A stretch of DNA of 64,000 bases from Rhizophagus clarus (lineage: Eukaryota; Glomeromycota; Glomeromycetes; Glomerales; Glomeraceae), in assembly GCA_015698045.1 (NCBI GenBank), contig BLAL01000250.1, positions 886,346 through 950,345 on the forward strand. The letters run 5' to 3'. A program made the position numbers and the translations under genes. The notes below the pieces were generated by a model. It ran no database searches. It saw only the letters and a program-made list of their open reading frames with translations, and had not been told where the DNA came from. Within the stretch, counting starts at the first letter, position 1. Every line of letters starts with the position of its first letter. Positions 22,581 to 35,745 of the stretch are shown piece after piece.

Positions 22581-23145
22581 TCTCAATCGAAAAGATCAAA
22601 AAATAAAAAGAAAAAAATAACGCATAAAAAAAAAAAAGAAAATTAGTAATAAGTAGAGACCCAAAACAATATAAAAGCGAACAAATATAGTTAAAAAGAG
22701 TTGTAAATATAAGAATATAGCGATAACTTATATAAATAGTTTATGAATACAATATTAAAAAGCAATTTTTTATAGTAAAAAATTGAATTTTTACATTTTA
22801 CACAAAAACTGTCTGAATAACTGATTATTTTAGCTTAAAAAAACTTTTTCTACTCGTAAAATTGCATACATTTCTGTTATCAAAGTAGTATTTTTATACC
22901 TACTTTTAAAAGAATCTTAAAAAAAGCGTATTTTTTAAGGTATTTTTCTTGTAAATACAAAAAAAAATTAATTGCGAAAAGGGAATTTCAATTTATAAAA
23001 CTTGTAGATCACATGAAAATCTACCAAAATACTTAATTGGTACAGACGTAATATATTAATATTGACATTTAATCGCAATATGAAGTAATTTAATTATAGT
23101 TACACAAATTTTGCTTAATATAAAAATGATCTGCATGTTACATGT
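22581..23145. other. AT-rich, no gene seen
   Basis: No ORF, splice pattern or repeat beyond A/T runs. Confidence 0.5.
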
Positions 23146-23640
23146 GCGGTGATAATATTAAAATTTTGCAAATATTTAATGGGAATGCGCATTAAAATTT
23201 ACAAATATTTAATAGAAATGTGCATTAAAATTTACAAATATTTAATGGGAATATGTATTAAAATTTGCAAATATTTAATGAGAATGTACGTTAAAATTTG
23301 CAAATATTCAATAGGGATGTACATTAAAATTTGCAAATATTTAATAAGAATATGCGTTGAAATTCACAAATATTTAATGGGAATGTGCGTTAAAATTTGC
23401 AAATATTTAATGGGAATGTGCGTTAAAAATTTGCAAATATTTAATAGGAATGTGCGTTAAAAATTTGCAAATATTTAATGGAAAAATTTGCAAATATTTA
23501 ATGGAAATATGCATTAAAAATTTGCAAATATTTAATGGAAATATGCATTAAAAATTTGCAAATATTTAATGGAAATATGCATTAAAAATTTGCAAATATT
23601 TAATGGGAATATGCATTAAAATTTGCTAATATTTAAGAGA
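23146..23640. repeat. Minisatellite block 1
   Basis: About 15 units, the most diverged block; mixture of 33- and 34-bp units and ATGCATT/GTGCGTT variants. Confidence 0.9.
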
Positions 23641-24411
23641 TGCATTATTACTTAATAAGAGAAAATGATTAGTAAAAATAGAATACCATATTCTTTCAAA
23701 GTAAAGTTCATAGATAAAAACTTAATACTTTGGTAACTTTTTAAATATAAAAATGTAGATTTTACCTATTATTTTACATTATTTTAAAATAAAACATAAA
23801 ATCAAATTTGTACATTAGAAATCATAAAGATTACTGTATTATAATAAATTACGTGACTTATATATAGTTTGTGTAAATTATTTCCATGGTTAAAAAAAAG
23901 ATAAATAACTAAGCGCAGAGTTATTTTAAAATTTTGTTTTCAGATGCAATTTGAAAATAAATAACTTTTATTAAGATTAGAAAATTGATTATTCAATTAA
24001 ATTTTTTGTTATTTTTGAATTTTAATTTGGCAAAATCAGTAAATTTTTGGTTTATCAAAAAATTAGAATAATTTATTATAATTTATAATTGTAAATTTAT
24101 TTTAATTTAAAAATATAGCTACATATCTTTTAAATAAATAGAAAATTAATATAATTTGTTATAATAAAATGTTCACAAATTTAATGCACAATTTCTATCT
24201 AAAATCACGCAATACTACAAATTTAGCAATCTCTATTATACAAATTTTATTTTTATTTATTTAAAAAAATAATGAGAAATGATAGGTAAAATCTACTTTT
24301 TTATATTTCTAAAGTTGCCAAGTATTAGTTTTATATATATAAACTTCTTTGGAAGAACACAGCATTCCATTTTTATCGATAGTGCATACCTGTTGAGTAC
24401 CTGACCATCTC

Positions 24412-24775
24412 TTAATGGCAATATGCATTAAAATTTGTAAATATTCAATGGACATGTGTGTTAAAAATTTGCAAATATTTAATGAAAATGTGTGTTAAAA
24501 TTTGCAAATATTCAATGGGAATGTGCATTAAAAATTTGCAAATATTTAATGAAAATGTGCGTTAAAAATTGTAAATATTCAATGGGAATGTGAATTTTTA
24601 AATATTCAATAGGAATGTGCATTAAAATTTGCAAATATTTAATGGAAATGTGCGTTAAAAATTTGCAAATATTTAATGGGAATGTGCGTTAAAAATTTGC
24701 AAATATTTAATGGGAATGTGCATTAAAATTTGCAAATATTTAATAGTAATGTGCATTAAAATTTGCTAATATTTA
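24412..24775. repeat. Minisatellite block 2
   Basis: About 11 units, including one shortened unit near 24590. Confidence 0.9.
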
Positions 24776-25178
24776 AAAGATGCATCTTTACTTAATAAAA
24801 GAAAATAATTAGTAAAAATAGAATATTATATTCTTTCAAAGTAAAGTTTATAGATAAAAAACTAATACTTTGGTAACTTTTTGAATATAAAAATGTAGAT
24901 TTTACCTATTATTTTACATTATTTTCAAATAAAATATAAAATCAAATTTGTACATTAGAGATCATAAAGATTACTGTATTTACAATAAATCACGTGACTT
25001 TTATATATAATTTGCGTAAACTATTTTTATGATAAAAAATAAGATAAATAACTAAGCGGAGAGTTATTTTAAAATTTTGTTTTCAGATGCAATTTGAAAA
25101 TAAATAACTTTTATTATGATTAGAAAATTGATTATTCAATTAGATTTTTTGTTATTTTTGAATTTTAATTTGGCAAAA

Positions 25179-25626
25179 AAAAATTAAAATTCATCGCATA
25201 TGCGAAATTTTGCCAGTGTCACGAGGTTGTAGATCATTTCCTTTTATGGAATTTTGTGTAACCATTTAGCATAACATTTTTTCAATTTTTGTCCAGAGAA
25301 AAATTTCCTTTTTGGAATTTTGTGTAACATATAAAATATCACCTAGCATCACGCCCCCCAGCTTTAAAAAATCACTAAGTATTATATGAACTTAGATTTT
25401 TTTCAGTAAAAAAATCTTATTTGTCACATTATTTGTCACATCTTTAATTCTGGTCAGATTCAGTAATTCTGGTCAAATTATAAAGTTATACAAACTTCTA
25501 AAAAAAGATATTTTTCTCCAGACAAAAATCCATGAAAGTAAGTTTCACTAATATCCAAAAAAGGAAATGATCAGCAGATCACGTGATACTGGCAAAATTT
25601 CGCATATGCGATGAATTATAAAATCC
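25179..25626. mobile_element. MULE-like MITE, 448 bp
   Basis: Present in only one of five spacers. Target duplication TTGGCAAAA (25170-25178 and 25627-25635), as deduced from the uninterrupted spacers. Near-perfect terminal inverted repeat: TTCATCGCATATGCGAAATT and TTGCCAGT at the left, its complement at the right, with diverged outer ~15 bases. No coding capacity. A 9-bp duplication fits Mutator-like elements. Confidence 0.8.
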
Positions 25627-26009
25627 TTGGCAAAATCAGTAAATTTTTGGTTTATCAAAAAATTAGAATAATTTGTTATAATTTATAATTGTAAATTTAT
25701 TTTAATTTAAAAATATAGCTACATATTTTTTAAATAAATATAAAATTAATATAATTTGTTATAATAAAATGTTCACAAATTTAATGCACAATTTCTATAT
25801 AAAATCACGCAATACTACAAATTTAGCAATCTCTATTATACAAATTTTATTTTTATTTGTTTAAAAAATAATGAGAAATGATAGGCAAAATCTACTTTTT
25901 TATATTTCTAAAATTGCAAAGTATTAGTTTTATATTTATGAACTTCTTTGGAAAAACACAGTATTCCATTTTTATCGATAGTACACACCTGTTGAGTACC
26001 TGACCATCT

Positions 26010-26612
26010 TTTAATAGTAATATGCATTAAAATTTGTAAATATTCAATAAACATGTGTGTTAAAAATTTGCAAATATTTAATGAAAATGTGCGTTAAAAT
26101 TTGCAAATATTCAATGGAAATGTGCGTTAAAAATTTGCAAATATTCAATGGGAATGTGCGTTAAAATTTGCAAATATTCAATTGGAATGTGCATTAAAAA
26201 TTTGCAAATATTTAATGAAAATGTGCGTTAAAAATTATAAATATTCAATGGAAATGTGCATTAAAATTTGCAAATATTTAATGGGAATATGCATTAAAAT
26301 TTATAAATATTTAATGGGAATGTGCGTTAAAATTCATAAATATTTAATGGGAATGTACGTTAAAATTCATAAATATTTAATGAGAATGTGCGTTAAAAAT
26401 TTGCAAATATTTAATGGGAATGTGCATTAAAAATTTGCAAATATTTAATGGGAATGTGCGTTAAAAATTTACAAATATTTAATGGGAATGTGCGTTAAAA
26501 TTTGCAAATATTTAATGAGAATGTGCGTTAAAATTTGCAAATATTTAATGAGAATGTGTGTTAAAATTTGCAAATATTTAATAGAAATGTGCATTAAAAT
26601 TTGCTAATATTT
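26010..26612. repeat. Minisatellite block 3
   Basis: About 18 units; more homogeneous toward its right end. Confidence 0.9.
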
Positions 26613-27399
26613 AAAAAATGCATCTTTACTTAATAAGAGAAAATAATTAGTAAAAATAGAATACCATATTCTTTCAAAGTAAAGTTTATAGATAAAAAAC
26701 TAATACTTTGATAACTTTTCGAATATAAAAATGTAGATTTTACCTATTATTTTACATTATTTTCAAATAAAATATAAAATTAAATTTGTATATTAGAGAT
26801 CATAAAGATTACTGTATTATAATAAATCACATGACTTTTATATATAGTTTGCGTAAACTATTTTTATGGTAAAAAATAAGATAAATAACTAAGCGGAGAG
26901 TTATTTTAAAATTTTGTTTTCAGATGCAATTTGAAAATAAATAACTTTTATTAAGATTAGAAAATTGATTATTCAATTAGATTTTTTGTTATTTTTGAAT
27001 TTTAATTTGGCAAAATCAGTAAATTTTTGGTTTATCAAAAAATTAGAATAATTTGTTATAATTTATAATTGTAAATTTATTTTAATTTAAAAATATAGCT
27101 ATATATCTTTTAAATAAATAGAAAATTAATATAATTTGTTATAATAAAATGTTCACAAATTTAATGCACAATTTCTATCTAAAATCACACAATACTATAA
27201 ATTTAGCAATCTCTATTATACAAATTTTATTTTTATTTGTTTAAAAAAATAATGAAAAATGATAGGCAAAATCTACTTTTTTATATTTCTAAAATTGTCA
27301 AGTATTAGTTTTATATTTATGAACTTCTTTGGAAAAACACAGCATTCCATTTTTATCGATAGTACACACCTGTTGAGTACCTGACCATCTCTTAATAGT

Positions 27400-28265
27400 A
27401 ATATGCATTAAAATTTGTAAATATTCAATAAACATGTGTGTTAAAAATTTGCAAATATTTAATGAAAATGTGCGTTAAAAATTGTAAATATTCAATGGAA
27501 ATGTGCGTTAAAATTTGCAAATATTTAATGGGAATGTACGTTAAAATTCATAAATATTTAATGGGAATGTGCGTTAAAAATTTGCAATGTGCGTTAAAAA
27601 TTTGCAAATATTTAATGGGAATGTGCGTTAAAAATTTGCAAATATTTAATGGGAATGTGCGTTAAAATTTGCAAATATTTAATGGGAATGTGCGTTAAAA
27701 TTTGCAAATATTTAATGGGAATGTGCGTTAAAATTTGCAAATATTTAATGGGAATGTGCGTTAAAATTTGCAAATATTTAATGGGAATGTGCGTTAAAAA
27801 TTTGCAAATATTTAATGGGAATGTGCGTTAAAAATTTGCAAATATTTAATGGGAATGTGCGTTAAAAATTTGCAAATATTTAATGGGAATGTGCGTTAAA
27901 ATTTGCAAATATTTAATGGGAATGTGCGTTAAAATTTGCAAATATTTAATGGGAATGTGCGTTAAAATTTGCAAATATTTAATGGGAATGTGCGTTAAAA
28001 TTTGCAAATATTTAATGAGAATGTGCGTTAAAATTTGCAAATATTTAATGAGAATGTGCGTTAAAATTTGCAAATATTTAATGAGAATGTGCGTTAATTT
28101 AATGGGAATGTGCGTTAAAATTTGCAAATATTTAATGGGAATGTGCGTTAAAATTTGCAAATATTTAATGAGAATGTGCGTTAAAATTTGCAAATATTTA
28201 ATGAGAATGTGTGTTAAAATTTGCAAATATTTAATAGAAATGTGCATTAAAATTTGCTAATATTT
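27400..28265. repeat. Minisatellite block 4
   Basis: About 26 units, many identical (GGGAATGTGCGTTAAAATTT). One unit is collapsed at about 27585 and one at about 28096. Confidence 0.92.
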
Positions 28266-29044
28266 AAAAAATGCATCTTTACTTAATAAGAGAAAATAAT
28301 TAGTAAAAATAGAATACCATATTCTTTCAAAGTAAAGTCTATAGATAAAAAACTAATACTTTGGTAACTTTTCGAATATAAAAATGTAGATTTTACCTAT
28401 TATTTTACATTATTTTCAAATAAAATATAAAATCAAATTTGTATATTAGAAATCATAAAGATTACTGTATTACAATAAATCACGTGACTTTTATATATAG
28501 TTTGCGTAAACTATTTTTATGGTAAAAAATAAGATAAATAACTAAGCGGAAAGTTATTTTAAAATTTTATTTTCAGATGCAATTTGAAAATAAATAACTT
28601 TTATTAAGATTAGAAAATTGATTATTCAATTAGATTTTTTGTTATTTTTGAATTTTAATTTGGAAAATCAGTAAATTTTTAGTTTATCAAAAAATTAGAA
28701 TAATTTGTTATAATTTATAATTGTAAATTTATTTTAATTTAAAAATATAGCTACATATTTTTTAAATAAATAGAAAATTAATATAATTTGTTATAATAAA
28801 ATGTTCACAAATTTAATGCACAATTTCTATCTAAAATCACGCAATACTACAAATTTAGCAATCTCTATTATACAAATTTTATTTTTATTTGTTTAAAAAA
28901 ATAATAAGAAAAGATAGGCAAAATCTACTTTTTTATATTTCTAAAGTTGCCAAGTATTAGTTTTATATTTATGAACTTTTTTGGAAGAACACAGCATTCC
29001 ATTTTTATCGATAGAACACACCTGTTGAGTACCTGACCATCTCT

Positions 29045-29988
29045 TAATGGTAATATGCATTAAAATTTGTAAATATTCAATAAACATGTGTGTTAAAAAT
29101 TTGCAAATATTTAATGAAAATGTGCGTTAAAATTTGCAAATATTCAATGGGAATGTGCGTTAAAAATTTGCAAATATTTAATGGGAATATGCGTTAAAAA
29201 TTTGCAAATATTTAATGGGAATGTGCGTTAAAATTTGCAAATATTCAATGGGAATGTGCGTTAAAATTTGCAAATATTCAATGGGAATGTGCGTTAAAAA
29301 TTTGCAAATATTCAATGGGAATGTGCGTTAAAAATTTGCAAATATTTAATGGGAATATGCGTTAAAAATTTGCAAATATTTAATGGGAATGTGCGTTAAA
29401 ATTTGCAAATATTTAATGGGAATGTGCGTTAAAATTTGCAAATATTCAATGGGAATGTGCGTTAAAAATTTGCAAATATTTAATGGGAATATGCGTTAAA
29501 AATTTGCAAATATTTAATGGGAATGTGCGTTAAAATTTGCAAATATTTAATGGGAATGTGCGTTAAAATTTGCAAATATTCAATGGGAATGTGCGTTAAA
29601 AATTTGCAAATATTTAATGGGAATATGCGTTAAAAATTTGCAAATATTTAATGGGAATGTGCGTTAAAAATTGCAAATATTTAATGGGAATGTGCGTTAA
29701 AATTTGCAAATATTTAATGGGAATGTGCGTTAAAATTTGCAAATATTTAATGGGAATGTGCGTTAAAATTTGCAAATATTTAATGGGAATGTGCGTTAAA
29801 ATTTGCAAATATTTAATGGGAATGTGTGTTAAAATTTGCAAATATTTAATGGGAATGTGCGTTAAAATTTGCAAATATTTAATGGGAATGTGCGTTAAAA
29901 TTCGCAAATATTTAATGAGAATGTGTGTTAAAATTTGCAAATATTTAATAGAAATGTGCATTAAAATTTGCTAATATTTAAAAAATGC
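29045..29988. repeat. Minisatellite block 5
   Basis: About 28 units, including a nested higher-order pattern in which groups of four to six units (ATGCG, GTGCG, CAATGG variants) repeat between 29160 and 29640. Confidence 0.92.
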
Positions 29989-30599
29989 ATCTTTACTTAA
30001 TAAGAGAAAATAATTAGTAAAAATAGAATACCATATTCTTTCAAAGTAAAGTCTATAGATAAAAAACTAATACTTTGGTAACTTTTCGAATATAAAAATG
30101 TAGATTTTATTTATTATTTTACATTATTTTCAAATAAAATATAAAATTAAATTTGTATATTAGAAATCATAAAGATTACTGTATTACAATAAATCACGTG
30201 ACTTTTATATATAGTTTGCGTAAACTATTTTTATGGTAAAAAATAAGATAAATAACTAAGCGGAAAGTTATTTTAAAATTTTGTTTTCAGATGCAATTTG
30301 AAAATAAATAACTTTTATTAAGATTAGAAAATTGATTATTCAATTAGATTTTTTGTTATTTTTGAATTTTAATTTGGAAAATCAGTAAATTTTTAGTTTA
30401 TCAAAAAATTAGAATAATTTGTTATAATTTATAATTGTAAATTTATTTTAATTTAAAAATATAGCTACATATTTTTTAAATAAATAGAAAATTAATATAA
30501 TTTGTTATAATAAAATGTTCACAAATTTAATGCACAATTTCTATCTAAAATCACGCAATACTACAAATTTAGCAATCTCTATTATACAAATTTTATTTT

Positions 30600-30785
30600 G
30601 AGTGAATTTATTTAATGCACCTGCGTTGCAACGCATCCTTCCTTTTTTGTAAATTGTTTATGTTGATCAACCAGCTTATACACCGCGCCCCCCTTAAAAT
30701 GACAATGATAAACATAAAAAATTTCTTAAAATGGCAATGATAAACATAAAATTTGCAACGTGTGGGGCGGTAAATAAATTATTTC
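30600..30785. mobile_element. MULE-like MITE, 186 bp
   Basis: Present in only one spacer. Target duplication TTTTATTTT (30591-30599 and 30786-30794). The ends are related as inverted repeats: GAGTGAATTTATTTAATGCA and GAAATAATTTATTTACCGC. The interior has GC-rich patches (GCGTTGCAACGC, GCGCCCCCC) unlike its surroundings. Non-coding. Confidence 0.75.
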
Positions 30786-30959
30786 TTTTATTTTTATTTG
30801 TTTAAAAAAATAATAAGAAAAGATAGGCAAAATCTACTTTTTTATATTTCTAAAGTTGCCAAGTATTAGTTTTATATTTATGAACTTTTTTGGAAGAACA
30901 CAGCATTCCATTTTTATCGATAGAACACACCTGTTGAGTACCTGACCATCTCTTAATGG

Positions 30960-31322
30960 TAATATGCATTAAAATTTGTAAATATTCAATAAACATGTGT
31001 GTTAAAAATTTGCAAATATTTAATGAAAATGTGCGTTAAAATTTGCAAATATTCAATGGAAATGTGTATTAAAATTCATAAATATTTAATAAAAATGTGC
31101 GTTAAAAATTGTAAATATTCAATGGGAATGTGCATTAAAATTTGCAAATATTCAATGGGAATGTGCATTAAAATTCATAAATATTTAATGGGAATATGCG
31201 TTAAAATTTGCAAATATTTAATGGTAATGTGCATTAAAAATTGCAAATATTTAATGGTAATATGCGTTAAAAATTTGCAAATATTTATTGGAAATGTGCG
31301 TTAAAAATTTGCAAATATTTAA
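30960..31322. repeat. Minisatellite block 6a, left of the TTAA element
   Basis: About 11 units; ends at the TTAA where the 4.4-kb transposon inserted. Confidence 0.9.
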
Positions 31323-34196
31323 CAGTCAGTGGATATTTCATTTCACGTGTCGATCACTAATTAAAAATTGATCGACAAGTAAATTACTAAATATTCATGA
31401 TTAATGCAACGTGATTTTTTTTTTACACAACGTGGCAAAAATTTTAACGAACCTTTTTTTTTATACTTTCGTCTACACGCTTCAATGTTTTTTTTCATAA
31501 CACAATACTTTTACAATAAACTTTACTATAGCCGACTTTCTCCTATTTTTTTGGCGTTATCTCTCAGATGCAACCCCTAAACAAACGTTAAATATTATTT
31601 TATATTACCAATTATACGTAATTTTTTATGTACAATCGTGTTCATTAATCGCAAAAAGGTGATTAGGTTAGTAATTTTTATGGCAATTGCAGGATTTTTG
31701 ATTTATTGTAATAATATTAGATTAAATTAAGCGTATAACTGACGTATATAAATATTTTTTTATTTGAAAAAGGTACAATTTATTTGTCTTTATGATAATT
31801 CCACCAATCTTTTATTTTTTTTTTAGTCCAAATTTCTGATAATTGTTCACAAACAGAAGCAATAGCATCATCTGGTAGTTTATCTTTATAAACTTTCAAT
31901 ACGGAAAGTATTTCCATCTCTTCCTTAGTAGTTCGATGCTTTTTTTGCTTAGATTGTGGCTTGGTTGTATCGGGTAGATTGTCTGTGGATTGTTCATTCA
32001 AAATTTCATCTTGTGATGGTTGTGTTGGCATAGTAACAGGTTGATTTCTTGATTTTTTTTGGTTATTGTAATCTTTTACTTTCGTTCTAACTACTCCTAC
32101 CGCTCTTCTACCTTTAGTATTTCTGCTTTCTATCTTTAAAACCTCCTGTCGATATATTCCTTCAATTCTTTCTAATCCATTTGGATAGCATGCAATAAGA
32201 CGGTCAAGTCCCTCCTGATGTATTTCTGTAGGTGTATATTTTTGAAATAATTGGTGTGATAATGGATCATCCATTCCAAATATTACTATTAGATCGTTAA
32301 CAAGCTCCCACAAAGATTCTTGGCGTGAGTTAACTGCTCTTTCACTATGAGAAATCGAATTATCATTGAGATACTCACTCATCAAAAGATCTATTCTTTC
32401 CCTTTCGCTCTGGGAAGCTTTTATTTGATCTTTAAGATTTTTTTCATCAATAATATTTCCGCTTATATTTCCTTTAATAAACCTCACCCCAAATGTCTCC
32501 AGGGCTTCGTCAAATCCAAAACAAACGTGATGTAGACCACTATCAATATCATGCGGAATTTTGAAAGCACTACAATAATTTAATTTTTTTTCTAGTTGGG
32601 GATGAGCTGCTATAGTAGCAAGGAAATGTGCTATTGCTGTCGTATAATTTGATTTTGCTGCACTTGCATAAAGAGGTCCAGCTGCAGACAATGAATCTCG
32701 TTGTAATCCAAAATTTCCAACACGCATTCCTATCCGATGAGCTTTCCAAATTCCAGTCCATTTATAATACAAATACCAGATCTGATTAGTAAGTGAAATT
32801 AAAAAGATATTTAATATTAATTTTATTTAGAAAAAGAAATGTTTTATTTTTAATCTTTTTATTTTTTTTTAATAAAATGATTACCTTAAGACAAATATGA
32901 TCATTTTCTTCATCATTCATTATTTCAGAGAACAATAATTTTTTCTTAGTAATGTATATATTTATCGCTATTCCTACTGCCGCCCATATAAGATCTAATA
33001 CCCGTGCTGTTGAACGATAATCTATTGCAGACTCAAACTTATCCAAAAAACGAACACCTAGGTGGGATGCTAGACTTAATAGTCCGTAACTAGAGAATAG
33101 AACCAATAATACTGAACAAAAGTCTTTCGACGTGTGCCACTGGCCTAGAAGAGGTCTTATATATGGCCATTTTTCTCGACATTTAATTAACCGGCGAAAT
33201 ATCGCCTCATCTGCTACAATATCTAAGAATGAATCACTTTCCATTGCAAAATCTTTTTTATACATTTCAGCAACATGCAATATTTCCTCATCCGAATTTG
33301 GATTTGATCCTGGTTCCAGAATTACAATATTGGGAGATTCACCACAAGATCCATAATCTAATCTATTAAGTATTTCACGTTTAATTGTTTCCGCATTGAA
33401 ATTTGTATTATATGTAAATTCTTCATTGATTTTTTTAAAATTTAACAGTTCATGTATGATTTGTTGAAATATTGTTAATGTATTTTCAATACCCTGATTC
33501 ATTCCGAATAATGAGGTTTCAGCAGTTAATTCAACAACCTGTTCTGGACCAGTTTTTACTTCAATTGGCAACTGAATTTGAAAAGCCATTCGAAGGGTTG
33601 CATGAGAACTGCCACGAGTAACATCGTAAATATTACCAAATTTGAAAGTTCTCTCTTTAAAATCAATGTTATCAATGATAGCTAAATTCCATATATTATT
33701 TCCTTTAATTAGACGTTTTGATGGATCTGTTGTATTCATTCTAATTTTTGCAAGTTGTCGTTCATATCGATCTGTATGGGATGTTAAATGGAAAACTCTC
33801 AACAATTGCCGAAAATAACCTAACAAACGTGGCATACGACTAAAACTAGCTAAAATTCGAGGTAGCCAAACTTTCAAATGAGGAAAAGCTAGATTTAATA
33901 ATATTGATGTAATGAACGTTACAATTTTTATTGTTTCTTCTGGAATTGTAATTTTTGGTAATTTGTTATTTTTTTTTCGTTTAATATTGCATATTTTCAT
34001 TCTTTTTTGATATATTTCATCAACCATTCCATAAAAAAAGTCATTCAAAAATTCTGGAAAAGCGTCATAATATTCTTGAAGAGTTTGTGGAGATTCCATG
34101 GCAGATTTTTTTGAATTGATATTTAATCGTGAGTTCCATAATTTTTGTCCAAATGTACGTCCAAATTCCTATTAGAATAAACAAAAAAAAATTAAA

Positions 34197-34229
<33 letters not shown>

Positions 34230-35745
34230 GAAATATTTGCCTTATAATTAGTAATTTCGTTTTTTTTAACTTCTTTTTCTTTAAAAATTTTTATAAAAAG
34301 GAATTTTATCATAAATAAACTGGGAGGTTTATCAAGAATAATTTTTTCTTGTTCTTCATAATTTATTGATGTATTTGTGGTTGTGGTGGGAATTGTAGTA
34401 GCAAAATCAGTAATCTCATTAAATGTTAGTGGAAGAAGAATTTCAAAAGTTTTAATTAAAATATTTTTTTTGACATTATTATTTTCCATTTGTGCAATTT
34501 TTATTAATAAATTTCCTATAAATTCAAGTCCTTTTGTTATATCATCATCGTGTAATTTTTCAGTAATGCATGTTGTTGCACTCTTTCCTCTAATTCCAGA
34601 GCGACGATGAATATGACCACCCAAATCCTCATAACATAAACAACAAATACTTTGAAGACTTTTAATATTTTCATAAGCTCGATTACATAAATTTTGATAT
34701 GAATGTAACGCTTTACATTTATATTGCCCAATGCACGGCACTTGAATATTTTTTTTATTTAAATACCAAGTGTGTATAACGCATCCTACACCTCTGGAAA
34801 AGAAAGTTACATATTTTTTACAAGAAATACACCGACGCCATTGAATAATTCCTTCATTAAAACCCTTTTGATTTTTACTTAATGATTGATGCAAATATTT
34901 ATTATCAAATTGAAAATGTGAATCACATACCCCTAATTTTGATAAAACACCATCAACCTCTTTAACAGCATCCCTATCAACTTGCCATGTGCCAAATAAA
35001 TTGCGAAGCTGTCTTAATTTTCCTGTTCCTTTACATCGCTGAAATTTTCCTTCAATAAAATCAATAATTACACATGGCATAAAATTTTGCTGTTCTAAAT
35101 GATCGATAATTTCATCCATTTCATTACAAATTTCCTGTTCCTTAATTTCCTTCTCAAAGTTTTCAATTTCTTCGAAATTTACATCACTAAAAGTACTAGT
35201 ATTGTCAGTATCATCATTAATACAATCCAACATTTCATTAAACTTTAGTGAGATTCTTTCAGACTCACTAATTTCGTTAAAATTTTCTTCTTCTACCATG
35301 TTTACAAAAGAAAAGGGCGATTATTGAAGTTTACGATTCTTTTAGTCACTAAAAATAGGTAAAATGAAACTGAGAGATGCAACCCTTTAACGACTTCTTT
35401 TATGAAATTTTTTTCAATAAGATTATAAAAGAGGTCATTGAGTTTTACCTTTATTATTTAAGTTAGAGACGTTACATTGTGTAAATGTGGTGTTACATTT
35501 GACTCGCATTTTTTCATTTTTACGAAATTTAGGCCGGCATTACGAATTTGGCCAAAATTATGAAAAATTTGGCCAAAATTATGATTTATTGATCGGCAAT
35601 TTTAATTGATTTAACTAATTTTAGCTAACTTTTAACTATATATATACGCTATATATTTGAAGACAATGCTGCGCTAAAATTTTTAGATTGGCAAACATAT
35701 TAATTAAAATTTCCCCTTAATTTTTAGGGAAATTTCCAGTGACTG
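31323..35745 (-). mobile_element. 4.4-kb DNA transposon with TTAA target duplication
   Basis: 4,423 bp inserted in a minisatellite unit. TTAA occurs at both ends (31319-31322 and 35746-35749); removing the element and one TTAA restores a standard unit (AAATATTTAATGG). The terminal inverted repeats are about 17 bp: CAGTCAGTGGATATTTC at the left and CAGTCACTGGAAATTTC at the right, complemented. Subterminal features are a GTCGATC...GATCGAC hairpin near 31349-31377, and two copies of ATTTGGCCAAAATTATGA at 35546-35583. One spliced gene fills the interior on the minus strand. TTAA duplications are known for piggyBac and Kolobok, but these ends do not match piggyBac's CCCT start. The superfamily is not settled. 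Confidence 0.9.
31780..35299 (-). CDS. Putative transposase, 1,114 aa, three exons, intact
   Basis: Exon 1 is 35299-34241 (353 codons), exon 2 is 34168-32885 (428 codons) and exon 3 is 32781-31780 (333 codons plus stop). Both introns are phase 0. Intron 1 (34240-34169) has a GC donor (ATAAG/GCAAAT) and a TAATAG acceptor; intron 2 (32884-32782) is GTAATC...AATCAG. No stop or frameshift is present. Exon 1 is acidic at the N-terminus, then has a Cys/His-rich region (RRCISCKKYVTFF, CIGQYKCKALH, SICCLCYEDLGGHIHRR), probably zinc-binding. Exon 2 has WNLAIIDNIDF and NIYDVTRGSSHATLRMAFQ, which could hold a catalytic Asp, and PLLGQWHTSKDF. Exon 3 has KAHRIGMRVGNFGLQRDSL, HVCFGFDEALETFGVRFIKG and a C-terminal homeodomain-like WTKKKIKDWWNYHK. 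The order resembles fungal DUF6589-type proteins as I remember them; that is unverified. Its location in an element with clean ends makes transposition the likely role. Confidence 0.75.
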
